Source: an uncultured Pseudomonadales bacterium (GTDB lineage: Bacteria; Pseudomonadota; Gammaproteobacteria; Pseudomonadales; Azotimanducaceae). Taken from it: a DNA stretch of 64,000 nucleotides. Numbering within the stretch: position 1 is the first letter of the stretch; each line of letters starts with the position of its first letter. The stretch covers positions 3,961,617 to 4,025,616 of the forward strand of contig OX638346.1 in the NCBI GenBank assembly GCA_951813515.1, read 5' to 3'. The notes under the pieces are model-generated. The model did no database searches. It was not told where the DNA came from and was given only the letters and a program-made list of their open reading frames with translations. This document shows positions 34,393 through 42,576 of this stretch, piece by piece. Position numbers and translations under genes: made by a program.

Positions 34393-36101
34393 GTTCTTGT
34401 CCGTTAAAGCCGCGTTTTCGGGAGTTCGCACAGGCCGAGCATGGCGTCGAGCATTGAACGAGCGGGCCGGGCGACGCGTTTCGCCGGGGTTCGGAGGTGA
34501 TGCGGCCGCTTTCGGAGGCGTTCGAGGATAGATCGAGTGGGTGACCGGCAAGCGAGGCATGCCTCGCCGGCCGGAGCGCGCGTCCGGTCGGTCGGCGACG
34601 GCTCGGGCGGGGTCAGGTCGGCTGCGGCAGCAGCCGGACGAAGCGCATCAGGTTGTGGGCGAACACCGCCGAACGCACATATGCCTTGAAGCGCGGCAGG
34701 CCGCGCCAGCGGCAGCGGCCGAGGCCGAAGCACCGCTTCAGGTGCGAGATGCCCGCCTCGATGCCGGCGCGGAAGCGCTTGAGGCGCGCGTAAATCCACG
34801 ACGACGGGGTCATGTCCGCGACCCTCAGGCCGCGCTTCTTGTTGAACACGACGTGCTCCACGCCCAGGTCCTTCGCCGCCGCCAGGTTCGCCTTCGACGC
34901 GTAGCCGCCGTCGAACGCCGCCCGCGACGGCGCCGCGCCGTGGCGCTCGACGTGCCGCCGAAGCATCGGCAGGCAGCGCGCGCTGTCCGCCGGATTGCCG
35001 TCCTCCACCACCGCGTCCAGCACCAGTCCGCTGCGCCCGGTGGCGAAGTTGACCTTGTGGCCGTAGTGCGTCTTGCGCCCGCCCTTGACGATGATATCCG
35101 TGTGCGGCTCGAACAGGCTCACCACCTTCTCCGGCGCCGGCACCGCCTCGCCCTCGAACACCCGCCGCTTCGTCCGATCGACCACGCGGACAAGCAATTC
35201 GCCGTATTCGGCGGCGGTCTCCGCCCACGACCGCGCCCAGGGCGTCCCCGCCGCCGTCACCGCCGGCAACGCCGCCTCGACATAGCCCGCGGTTCGCTCC
35301 AGAAGCCGCAGCAGAGCGCGATAGATCCGCGCCCGCTTCTCCGCGCCCCGCGCCGCTTGGATCTCCAGCGCCCGACGCTTCGCCGCCCGGCGGTGGTCGT
35401 GGAAGCGCACCGCCTCCGCCCCCAGCTCCTTGCGCGCCGCGACCAGCAGCCGCGTCAGCACGCGCACGCCGTCGAACAGCAGCCGGCTGTCCGAAGGCTC
35501 CAGTATGTGCGTCTCCACCGCCGTGCTGTCGATGCGCACCTGGTCCCCCGTGTCGACATTCGCGTCGCGCGCCGCCTCCAGCAGAACCCGGTCGATCCGC
35601 TCCCAAGTCTCGGCGCGGATCGAGCCGACGCTCGCGGCCAGCGCCGACTTGCCCGGCAGCCGCGACCCTTCGACCCGCGCGAAGCGCCGCGCCGACAGCG
35701 AGTCCCGCAGCGCGAACTCCAGGCCCCGGTAGCTCTCCTGGCGCAGGTGCTTGAGCACCGCGCAGCGCAGCACCGTCTCGCAGCTCAGGCCGCGGCGGCC
35801 CCGGCCCGACCCCGAACTCGCGCCCAGGTCGTCGGCGACCTCGTCGAGCAGTTCCGGGTGCGCGTCCAGCCACGCCGACGCCCGCTCGAGGTCGTCGGCG
35901 ACCGGGTGGTCTACGGATTGCGGATCGAATAAGCTTGTCTGTGCGTTGCGTTTTTCGCGCATTCGCGCCTCCGGCGTTTTGGCTTTCCAAAGTTTTCAGT
36001 GTGTTACGAGAACAGAGGATATCCGAAACGCCGGTTCAAAGCCAACTTTCGAGCGCTTTTCCGCAATAAAATCAACGCCTTGAGAGTTTTCGGACGAGAA
36101 C
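34393..36101 (-). mobile_element. ISNCY-like insertion sequence, 1.7 kb
   Basis: The ends are inverted repeats: GTTCTTGTCCG at the left, and CGGACGAGAAC at the right, which is GTTCTCGTCCG in reverse. The flanks carry a seven-base direct repeat TAGGCTA at 34386-34392 and 36102-36108, the expected target duplication. One intact transposase gene lies inside. The element split a sulfatase-like sequence (relic at 36102-36165). Confidence 0.85.
34613..35962 (-). CDS. DDE transposase (ISNCY-like)
   Basis: A 449-residue transposase with a helical N-terminal domain (HLRQESYRGLEFALRDS) and a DDE core: VRIDSTAVETHI (first D), SRAAFDGGYASKANL (second D) and FRAGIEAGISHLKRCFGLGR (E). The frame is complete, and with intact inverted repeats and a target duplication the element could be active. 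An upstream-overlapping antisense frame on the plus strand is a shadow. Confidence 0.9.
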   Translation of the reverse strand: MREKRNAQTSLFDPQSVDHPVADDLERASAWLDAHPELLDEVADDLGASSGSGRGRRGLSCETVLRCAVLKHLRQESYRGLEFALRDSLSARRFARVEGSRLPGKSALAASVGSIRAETWERIDRVLLEAARDANVDTGDQVRIDSTAVETHILEPSDSRLLFDGVRVLTRLLVAARKELGAEAVRFHDHRRAAKRRALEIQAARGAEKRARIYRALLRLLERTAGYVEAALPAVTAAGTPWARSWAETAAEYGELLVRVVDRTKRRVFEGEAVPAPEKVVSLFEPHTDIIVKGGRKTHYGHKVNFATGRSGLVLDAVVEDGNPADSARCLPMLRRHVERHGAAPSRAAFDGGYASKANLAAAKDLGVEHVVFNKKRGLRVADMTPSSWIYARLKRFRAGIEAGISHLKRCFGLGRCRWRGLPRFKAYVRSAVFAHNLMRFVRLLPQPT

Positions 36102-36165
36102 TAGGCTAAGCCGAATTCGGCTGCTACGGCTCCGACATCCATGCACCGTATCGAGAAATGGTGAG
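36102..36165 (+). pseudogene. Sulfatase N-terminal relic at the ISNCY junction
   Basis: Read from the IS edge, the sequence gives AEFGCYGSDIHAP, the same motif as GYAEFGSYGSDIETP in the intact sulfatase at 55433-57676. The Tyr codon before AEFG is TAA here, and after about 14 codons the similarity stops. Only about 60 bases survive, so this is a tiny fragment. It matters mainly because a second relic of the same stretch lies at the IS4 element (50445-50515). Confidence 0.55.
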
Positions 36166-36271
36166 GTTTCGTCCGGACGGTTCATGATGAAGACGCGCTT
36201 TCCGGGCTGTCCCACCGCAAGATCAAGACAGCGACTTTGCCAGCCGGAACTATCGCCAGCACACTACCCTC

Positions 36272-36524
36272 ATGCCAACAGATCGACTCGCCGACCTCCG
36301 CGCAGCCTTCGATCGTTTTGCGCGGGTGAAGGCGCCCGGCCTTGCCTCGCCGACGTACGAGGAACTCGACCGCTACCCCGACCAACTCCTGTGGCTGCGC
36401 GCCCTGGAGGGAATGTCCGGAACTCTCCATTTCCCGCTACCGGAACGGCGCAAGGGAGACGGAGACGTTGGCCGATGCGTCGCCGCATGGGTGGTGGATT
36501 GAGTGGCGGGAAACAGGTGAGCAC
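36272..36524 (+). pseudogene. Internally deleted DUF2332 gene copy
   Basis: This short stretch matches the intact DUF2332 gene at both ends but not in the middle. It opens MPTDRLADLRAAFDRFARVK and SPTYEEL. It then jumps directly to YPDQLLWLRAL, and after a frame change ends with RETETLADASPHGWWIEWRE. More than 200 internal codons are missing and at least one frameshift is present. It lies just upstream of a copy of the tRNA-Ser type promoter, as the intact gene does at 3045, so the whole block seems to be a degraded duplication. Confidence 0.8.
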
Positions 36525-36617
36525 ATCCAGCGAATCACCAGCATCGCATCGCCTGCCCCCGCCGCTAAGAGTGCCTTCGAGAACAATCGGTCCCCGGCCA
36601 GCCGCCGGACATGAAAT

Positions 36618-36646
36618 TGTAGCGATACCAAGCTACGGCTATGATG
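36618..36646 (+). promoter_or_regulatory. tRNA-type promoter copy upstream of the TPR/HEPN/IrrE-like operon
   Basis: TTGTAG (36618-36623) and TATGAT (36641-36646) with a 17-base spacer. The surrounding bases (CAAGCTACGGCTATGATGGC) are close to those of the tRNA-Ser promoters at 4132 and 39419. It lies 114 bases before the ATG at 36760. Confidence 0.6.
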
Positions 36647-36759
36647 GCACCGTGCGGTAAAACGCTAGCCGAACAAATGGAACCGTCATCGTGTCGGCGA
36701 AGCAATTCGATAAAGACCCGCCAACGGCTCGCGCATAGAGCAGCGGAGAGGGGGTCAAC

Positions 36760-37515
36760 GTGAGCTATATCCCAGCACCACAGACCAAAGCCAACGATCT
36801 GATGGATCGGCTGATGGCCATGGATGCGCCGAACGAGATTACATTGCGCAGACTTGAGAGAGACGCCGAAGCGGCAATGGATGTGGATCCCGCCGTCGTT
36901 CACACAGTACTCGGCGGGGTCGCCAGTCTCCGAGGGGATATCAAGAGCGTCCGCGAGCATTTTCGGATCGCCCTGCAACATGCCGATAGCTCTGTGACTT
37001 ACCAGAACTACTCCGTCGCCCTGTCACTGGTCGATGAATGGCGGGACTCGCTAGACGCCGCCGATACCGCGCACAGCAAGGCACCAGACAATACGGTGAT
37101 TCTGGACAGTGCGATCAAGCGTGCCGTCGAAGCTGGGCAATTCCGGATGGCGCACAAGTACTGCAATCGACTCAACGCTTTGCGCCCTGGCGAGGCTCCA
37201 CATTCCCTCACGGGACTGTTGGAGAAGTTCGTCGCTTCGCTTGACGCGGGAACCTTCGGGGAGTCGAACATCCAGCGGGTTCTCGAAATTGCCGGCTCAA
37301 TACAGCGGGCCGAAAGTGTGCCCAGCACCGGAATCTCCGCCAAGCTGGACCAAGACGAGCCGCACTCATTCCTGTTTCGTCGATTCGTCACCGCCTCTCC
37401 GGAGATGGCGGCGACCCTCAACTCAACGCTCGCCGACGAGATCGTCTCTCACGACGATCTCGTGGAGGATCCCGGTCTCCTGTTCGTTCACCTTTTCGTC
37501 GGAGTGGGCGACTGA
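36760..37515 (+). CDS. TPR-like hypothetical protein of a HEPN operon
   Basis: A 251-residue soluble protein. The middle is built of short helical pairs with a TPR-like rhythm (LGGVASLRGDIKSVREHFRI and AIKRAVEAGQFRMAHKYCNR). The C-terminal 70 residues (SFLFRRFVTASPEMAATLNS) are a separate conserved-looking part. It stops directly before the HEPN gene with no intervening base, an arrangement typical of co-expressed partners such as antitoxin-toxin. No family name is assigned. The promoter copy at 36618 is the likely transcription start. Confidence 0.6.
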   Translation: MSYIPAPQTKANDLMDRLMAMDAPNEITLRRLERDAEAAMDVDPAVVHTVLGGVASLRGDIKSVREHFRIALQHADSSVTYQNYSVALSLVDEWRDSLDAADTAHSKAPDNTVILDSAIKRAVEAGQFRMAHKYCNRLNALRPGEAPHSLTGLLEKFVASLDAGTFGESNIQRVLEIAGSIQRAESVPSTGISAKLDQDEPHSFLFRRFVTASPEMAATLNSTLADEIVSHDDLVEDPGLLFVHLFVGVGD

Positions 37516-37881
37516 ATGGGAGTGACGCCGGAGTCGATTCTGGAATCCGCCGCGACGATGAGCCAGGGCGGTGCCGAAGTGGATTGGCGCAACGCCACGA
37601 GTCGCGCCTACTACGCCGCCTACCACCGGTGCCGTGCGCTCGCGACGTCTATCGATCCCCACGCCGATCTATCGACGGCCGAGTCCCATCGTTTCGTTGC
37701 CGACATCCTCCAGCAAAGAAGCAGCCCGAACGCGGCACGAGGACTGGCCTACCAACTCGCCGCATTGCGGAAAGTCAGAAACCTCGCGGACTACGAGATC
37801 GAGGACCAATTCGACCAGGATTCGGGCCGCACCAGCGTAGAGGCAAGCCGCAAGATTCTTGACCAGGCTGACGCCATCTAA
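37516..37881 (+). CDS. HEPN domain protein (UPF0332-like)
   Basis: A 121-residue helical protein with RNATSRAYYAAYHRCRALAT and, near the end, LRKVRNLADYEIEDQ. These are the two signature stretches of UPF0332/COG1895 HEPN proteins. The usual catalytic R-x4-6-H of RNase HEPNs is not present; the second signature has ADY instead. It could therefore be a structural or nucleotide-binding HEPN. It is immediately downstream of the TPR-like gene and 23 bases before the IrrE-like gene. Confidence 0.75.
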   Translation: MGVTPESILESAATMSQGGAEVDWRNATSRAYYAAYHRCRALATSIDPHADLSTAESHRFVADILQQRSSPNAARGLAYQLAALRKVRNLADYEIEDQFDQDSGRTSVEASRKILDQADAI

Positions 37882-37904
37882 CAGCGCTCAGTACGCTCTG
37901 CCAT

Positions 37905-39203
37905 ATGATCGACTTCCAGATCGGCATCGAAGAGGCCAGGAACGGCAATTGCTCAGAACCGGACCGCCTGCGTATCCGCCTCGGCCATGAATGCCTCACC
38001 CGCCTGGTCCGTCGCGGCAGCAACGCGCCCGACGACTGGCTGCACGCCCCTCCCGTTCCGCTGGCCTTCTGGTTCATTGACAACTGGTGGCGCCTACGCT
38101 GGGAACCGGCCCCCTACGCGGACCTCAACGCGGAGTGGCGACTTGCACATCACCTGTCGTCGGTCGGGGCTGGATACCATTGGCCCAACGTGTCGATCTG
38201 GGGCGAAGGTTCACGAGTTGGGTTCGCGGTTCACGCCGACGCCAACAACTTGCAACCTTCCCTGAAATTCGTTGCCCAGCCCCGGCTGACCTACGTGGCA
38301 TCCTCGACGGTCGAGGACGCCATTGACCGTTTCGTTGGACATGTCCTGGAACACGTCGGGAACGCCTCCGACGGGCTCGACGCCGAATACCGCCAACTGC
38401 AAGCCGAGCGCACCGATTCTACGGTAGCGACCTGGCGCAAGCTCGAGGCCATGCTGGGATTCGATCCCGACGATGCGCCGGACGGCTTAGTTGACGGTCT
38501 GGAGACCCTAACGGAACGATACGGCTCCGAGCCGCTCCAAGAGGCGGCACTCGCCCACCAGGGAGAGGGGGCAACCGAAGCACTAAACAACTGCATCGAA
38601 GCGGCCGAGTCCTCAAACGTATTAATCCGCACGCCAATCGCTTTCGACACGCCAGACCCAAGAGAGGTAGGCAGGTCCTCCCTGGAACCACCTTGGCGCC
38701 TCGCCGTAAGTGCCGCCAAACAACTGCGCTTTTGGCTCAACGTTCCACCCGGACCCATACGCAACACGCGACTCAGCGAGATTGTCGGGACAAACGTCGA
38801 TTACCTCGGGACTAAACGGCGATCAACTTTCGATGTTCCCTACGCCCTGCGGCTGCGCCAAGAATCTGGCAGCAAGCTCGCCTTGCGGTCCACCTGGTCG
38901 CACACGCGTCGGTTCGAAATCTGCAGGAGCCTTGGCGACATCATCTGGTCTCACGACGACGCCATGGGGCCATTGTCCGCCGCCAAGTCGGAGCGCCAGA
39001 AGTTCCAACGGGCATTCGCCCAAGGGTTCCTCTGCCCATTCGACGACCTTCGGGCGTACATCAACACCGACAAACCGGGCGAAGACGACATCCATGCCGC
39101 CGCTCGCCACTTCCACGTTTCCGAGCGTCTGATCGAGACAACGCTCGTCAATAACCAGGTCATCGACCAAGCCTCGTTCGAACAAATGGTGGACGCCTCG
39201 TAG
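37905..39203 (+). CDS. ImmA/IrrE-like protein with degenerate zinc site
   Basis: A 432-residue protein. The N-terminal 150 residues contain PPVPLAFWFIDNWWRLRWEP and AHHLSSVGAGYHWPNVSI, which I have seen in accessory-island proteins of unknown role. The C-terminal half follows the ImmA/IrrE pattern RRFEICRSLGDIIWSH...RQKFQRAFAQGFLCP...FHVSERLIETTLVN. The HEXXH motif is replaced by RSLGD, so zinc binding is probably lost. It is the third gene of the TPR/HEPN operon. A regulatory or sensor role without protease activity is a plausible inference. Confidence 0.6.
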   Translation: MIDFQIGIEEARNGNCSEPDRLRIRLGHECLTRLVRRGSNAPDDWLHAPPVPLAFWFIDNWWRLRWEPAPYADLNAEWRLAHHLSSVGAGYHWPNVSIWGEGSRVGFAVHADANNLQPSLKFVAQPRLTYVASSTVEDAIDRFVGHVLEHVGNASDGLDAEYRQLQAERTDSTVATWRKLEAMLGFDPDDAPDGLVDGLETLTERYGSEPLQEAALAHQGEGATEALNNCIEAAESSNVLIRTPIAFDTPDPREVGRSSLEPPWRLAVSAAKQLRFWLNVPPGPIRNTRLSEIVGTNVDYLGTKRRSTFDVPYALRLRQESGSKLALRSTWSHTRRFEICRSLGDIIWSHDDAMGPLSAAKSERQKFQRAFAQGFLCPFDDLRAYINTDKPGEDDIHAAARHFHVSERLIETTLVNNQVIDQASFEQMVDAS

Positions 39204-39418
39204 CGAAGCCGGGAAAGGACGTGCCGTCCCCGCGTTGCCGGGTTTATCTTCAGGCGCTTCGGGCGACCGGCCACCGCGCACGGAGTAGCCGCTTTGCCAT
39301 CCCAAGTCGTACATTGGCAGTGTTCGGCACGGTTGACTGGTCGCCGGCGTGACGGAGACCCAGCACCGAAGGGCGTTGTCGAGGACGACCAGTGATGCTG
39401 TAACGGTCTTTTGCCAAA

Positions 39419-39447
39419 TTGCCGCAATGCCAAGCCACCGTTATGAT
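39419..39447 (+). promoter_or_regulatory. Promoter copy upstream of the degraded tRNA-Ser(CGA)
   Basis: TTGCCG (39419-39424) and TATGAT (39442-39447), 17-base spacer, with flanks nearly identical to the promoter at 4132. The tRNA-like sequence starts about 95 bases downstream, as in the first unit. Confidence 0.7.
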
Positions 39448-39541
39448 GGCGCCGCTCGCAAAGGCTAGCCGCATCCAATCCGCCCAACCCGTTTTCGTAT
39501 CAGCCTGAAGCGCATCATTTCAACTACGAGGCAACTTCTTC

Positions 39542-39628
39542 CCGAGGGTGGCTGAGTGGACGAAAGCACTGGCCTCGAAAACCAGCGAGGTTAACGCCTC
39601 CCAGGGTTCGAATCCCTGCCCTGCGCCA
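39542..39628 (+). tRNA. tRNA-Ser (anticodon CGA), probably degraded
   Basis: The body matches the intact tRNA-Ser almost base for base: D-arm, long variable arm and T-arm. The anticodon loop is CTCGAAA, giving CGA (reads UCG). The acceptor stem is damaged. CCGAGGG (39542-39548) faces CCCTGCG (39619-39625), leaving two mismatches, and the discriminator before CCA is missing. It is either a tRNA pseudogene or has an altered acceptor. An IS481-like fragment lies right behind it. Confidence 0.6.
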
Positions 39629-39689
39629 CTCGCTCAGCGGTCCGTTCCGGGGACATGGTTTACAGTTCATTTTGGGCACACAGATCATC

Positions 39690-39963
39690 GAATACAGCCG
39701 GATGAACTTGTCGCGGATCTCGGGAGCCCCCCAGGAGGGGTGCTCGCGGTTGATGCCGAGGATGCTCCGCTCGACCTCGAGCGGCCGCTTATTGGCATGC
39801 CAGCAGGGTCTGCGGCCACGGTGGTAGAGCGCGTTGAGACCGCACTCCTTGTAGTGATTGAATATCTTGTAGCCGTGACCCGCGACATGCGGAACTCCCG
39901 GCACCGCGGTGCCATTTTCTCGCCCTCAAGCAGTCGCGCGACAAAACGTAGTCGTTCGTCCAT
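39690..39963 (-). pseudogene. IS481-like transposase, N-terminal fragment with frameshift
   Basis: From ATG 39963: MDERLRFVARLLEGEKMA and CREFRMSRVT, then after a frame change near 39877 GYKIFNHYKECGLNAL, RRPCWHANKRPLEVE and REHPSWGAPEIRDKFIRLY. This is the HTH and linker region of IS481-family transposases. The integrase core is absent past about 39690. A 12-base-arm palindrome stands at 39983 beyond the 5' end. Confidence 0.82.
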
Positions 39964-39982
39964 CGGGTTTCACTCCTTCCAG

Positions 39983-40008
39983 GGCATTTTGGGGTCCCCC
40001 AAAATGCC
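39983..40008. repeat. Perfect palindrome, 12-base arms, 2-base centre
   Basis: GGCATTTTGGGG (39983-39994), TC, then CCCCAAAATGCC (39997-40008). It is located between the start of the IS481-like fragment and the DUF262 gene. It could be an operator, a junction of two element ends, or a bidirectional terminator; no T run follows. Confidence 0.75.
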
Positions 40009-40310
40009 GCAATTGTGCAAACCATCTCCTCGGAATAATCTGTCAGCTATTTGCCGATAGGCTCACAAAAGCGACGCGTTTCGTGCCCGCGCTACGAAGG
40101 CGCGATGATTTTGGGGCCGACCACAACTTCACCTTTTCTCCGAACCATCGGACGGATACCGAAGAGTTGCCGATCGACGTTGCTGCGACCCCGCTGCATT
40201 GCCACGAACGTGTAGCGAGTCTAAGATTGAATACAGTCGGGACGCCCAGCAAGTCGGCTGGAGGTCATCGACTCGAACTCTGGCTAGCAGCGTTATCAGG
40301 AGATTACGAA
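40009..40310. other. Leader of the DUF262 gene
   Basis: 300 bases with an open but motif-free frame on the plus strand. Composition falls from GC-rich to AT-rich across the stretch, marking the left boundary of an acquired two-gene cassette. Confidence 0.45.
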
Positions 40311-41318
40311 GTGGAACGGGTCGACTACGAGTCAATTATGCTGCAAGACCTTCTTGGCTACTTTGACCGCAACGAATTAGACATAGCGCCGTGGTATCAA
40401 CGCAGGTCAGTCTGGTCCAAATCACAGAAGGCCTATCTGATCAACACGATTCACGAAAACAAACCAGTCCCCTCCGTCTACATCCGTCATACCGTTGACC
40501 TTGAATCGGAGAAGACTATTAGAGAGGTCGTCGATGGACAACAGCGTATACGTTGTGTCATCGAATATCGAGATGACCGGTTTCCAGCAACACATCCAGC
40601 GCACAAAACCCCTGTACACTATTCGCGACTTCGTCCGCGTGAACGCGTTCACTTTCTCCAGTCAGCGCTCTCCGTTGGGTACCTGATCGGCGCAAGCGAT
40701 GCCAACGTGATGGAGATTTTCGGCAGGATAAACTCCATCGCAAAGACCCTAAATCCTCAAGAAAAAAGAAACGCCTTATTCAGTGGGGCCTACAAGCAGT
40801 TTTGCCTGAATGAGGCAGTACAACGTCTTGAGTTCTGGAGAACAAATAGAATCTTCACCGATACGCAGATTTCGCGGATGCTCGAAGTGCAGTTCATCGC
40901 GGATCTTGCCATGAATTTTTCTGAAGGGCACCTTCTGGATTTCTCTGCCAAACTACTCAACATGTATTACAAGAGATACGACGAATGCTTCCCTCGCGCC
41001 TCGGAGGTATCGAAACGCCTTGATCGCAGCTTCTCCCGACTTCTCTCGTTGCCTGAAGGCCTAATTAGAGGAACGATTTTTTCAACACCGCAGTTGCTAT
41101 TCAGCCTCATGATGGTGCTCGACTCATTCTCGCGCATTAAGCACCGCGAAGTCATAGAATGCCTCATCGATATTGACAGCAGAGTTGAGGCCGTACGCAC
41201 TGGTGACAGACCAGATGCGATGCCCGCCAACGTGTACGGCGCCTTCACCTCGGGCAATCTACATCGAATTAGATCAAGAAATGCGCGGGACCTAGAATTT
41301 CGATCGTACCTCACCTAA
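40311..41318 (+). CDS. DUF262 (ParB/GmrSD-N-like) protein
   Basis: A 335-residue protein from GTG 40311, with AGGAG eight bases before it; the first in-frame ATG is nine codons later. The DUF262 signatures are present: LLGYFDRNELDIAPWYQRRS, REVVDGQQRI (ParB-like nucleotide-hydrolysis motif) and FGRINSIAKTLNPQEKRNAL. It lacks the C-terminal DUF1524 nuclease of GmrSD, so it is the stand-alone N-type. It is followed 10 bases later by a HEPN gene, and both are more AT-rich than the surroundings. DUF262 proteins typically bind or hydrolyse nucleotides in defence modules. Confidence 0.85.
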   Translation: MERVDYESIMLQDLLGYFDRNELDIAPWYQRRSVWSKSQKAYLINTIHENKPVPSVYIRHTVDLESEKTIREVVDGQQRIRCVIEYRDDRFPATHPAHKTPVHYSRLRPRERVHFLQSALSVGYLIGASDANVMEIFGRINSIAKTLNPQEKRNALFSGAYKQFCLNEAVQRLEFWRTNRIFTDTQISRMLEVQFIADLAMNFSEGHLLDFSAKLLNMYYKRYDECFPRASEVSKRLDRSFSRLLSLPEGLIRGTIFSTPQLLFSLMMVLDSFSRIKHREVIECLIDIDSRVEAVRTGDRPDAMPANVYGAFTSGNLHRIRSRNARDLEFRSYLT

Positions 41319-41328
41319 CGTCCTTCTG

Positions 41329-41940
41329 ATGCAGGCACCAAACCTAGCATCCGACCGGGACGCGTCCCTGGGTGAAATTGATCGATTGCGCTCCCTTGTT
41401 CAATCGATTGAGCCATTGCAGGTCCAGCACAAAAAGCTGATTGCTGAAATGATTGTCGTTCGGCTATTCATAATCATTGAGAACCTAATCTCTCGAACAT
41501 GTAAAAAGATCCTATGTGAGGCTGTTTATCTGGATGGTACCATCCCACTGAGACTCGTCATTGCCACCTCAATGAGTAATGCACAACATTTGATGGCTAG
41601 TCACCAGCGTACGCGAGACCGAGCATTACGGTGGGGAAATTCGCGAGATATACGACAAAACATCAGCCATACCATCGACCCTAAGGATCCAATTGTCGAT
41701 GTTGTATCCACATACGCATCATTCGTCACCGACATACGGTATGTGCGCAACCATATCGCGCACCGGAACCCCAATACGCAAGCAAATTTTAGGAAAGTCG
41801 TGCGCTCCTACTACGGAGGCCTCAAGCGAGGTACAACGCCAGGACTACTCTTACTGACAACAGCCACAAGGCCGGTGCCTCTCGTCATTTCCTACCTTAC
41901 CTTCGCGCGTGCACTAGTCCAGGATCTACTTCGTGCGTGA
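41329..41940 (+). CDS. HEPN-like protein with R-x4-H motif
   Basis: A 203-residue helical protein. YVRNHIAHRN at residues 139-147 supplies Arg140 and His145, the R-x4-H active-site pattern of HEPN ribonucleases, in the common RNxxxH form. Upstream helices (IAEMIVVRLFIIIENLISR) fit the first half of a HEPN fold such as the MAE_28990/MAE_18760 group. It starts 10 bases after the DUF262 stop and shares its AT-rich composition. DUF262 could sense and control, and HEPN could cut RNA; this is inference from the motifs and the pairing. Confidence 0.65.
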   Translation: MQAPNLASDRDASLGEIDRLRSLVQSIEPLQVQHKKLIAEMIVVRLFIIIENLISRTCKKILCEAVYLDGTIPLRLVIATSMSNAQHLMASHQRTRDRALRWGNSRDIRQNISHTIDPKDPIVDVVSTYASFVTDIRYVRNHIAHRNPNTQANFRKVVRSYYGGLKRGTTPGLLLLTTATRPVPLVISYLTFARALVQDLLRA

Positions 41941-42053
41941 CCAATCAACTCGGGGTGGTTCGCGAACTGCTCACCAGAAAGACTAGTACCCGTAACATGA
42001 CCGTAGTAAGACATGGTGAAGCGCCCAATAAATGCAACCCGAATTGCCAGCGT

Positions 42054-42437
42054 TTAATCCCTGCGAAACGCCATATAGTCGGCTTCGGTTAGACCACCAA
42101 GAATCTGATGGCGTTTGAGGTCGCCTTTGTAGGCGCCATCCGCCTTGTTCGACCTGACAAGCCGAGGCCGGTCCACTTCCCAGACATCATCGCGCTGCAT
42201 GCGCCAGAAAGGACCTTCCGTGTGGATTGTTTTTCGATGGGGGCCAAACAGTCGTAGCAAACGTGCCAACCCCCGATCCACCAAGTCGTACGACGTCAGC
42301 CGATCTTCACCACGGAGACACCTACCAATCGCCCACAAAGCCAGTAAGGGTTTGTGCGGTGCTCGCTTGCCTCGGGCTTTCCAGACATTTTGTGCTTGGA
42401 ACCGCTGCAGGACATCGTCTGGCACGCTTCTCCTCAA
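42054..42437 (-). pseudogene. N-terminal half of an SBD-HNH (phosphorothioate-type) nuclease
   Basis: A 127-residue frame with RAPHKPLLALWAIGRCLRGE, FGPHRKTIHTEGPFWRMQRD and DLKRHQILGGLTEADY. It is about 75% identical by eye to the first 125 residues of the intact gene at 54376-55296. The HNH half is missing and the frame stops right after the SBD-like domain. Without the nuclease it may be inert, or it could be a DNA-binding remnant. Confidence 0.75.
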
Positions 42438-42576
42438 TCCACCATATGCGCGACGCTCAGCGCTAACTATCCCTCATGTCAGAGTAGCAGACGCTCTGCT
42501 GCTCCTGTCAGCCAAATGTCTTGAAATGACTTCACTGGCCGGGCAAGGTCGGCGGTCGCCTCCTGGGAAACTGACA

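Noticed and set aside
34541..35932. Long plus-strand frame inside the ISNCY-like element
   Set aside because: Antisense to an intact DDE transposase; the residues are mostly Arg and Ala repeats.
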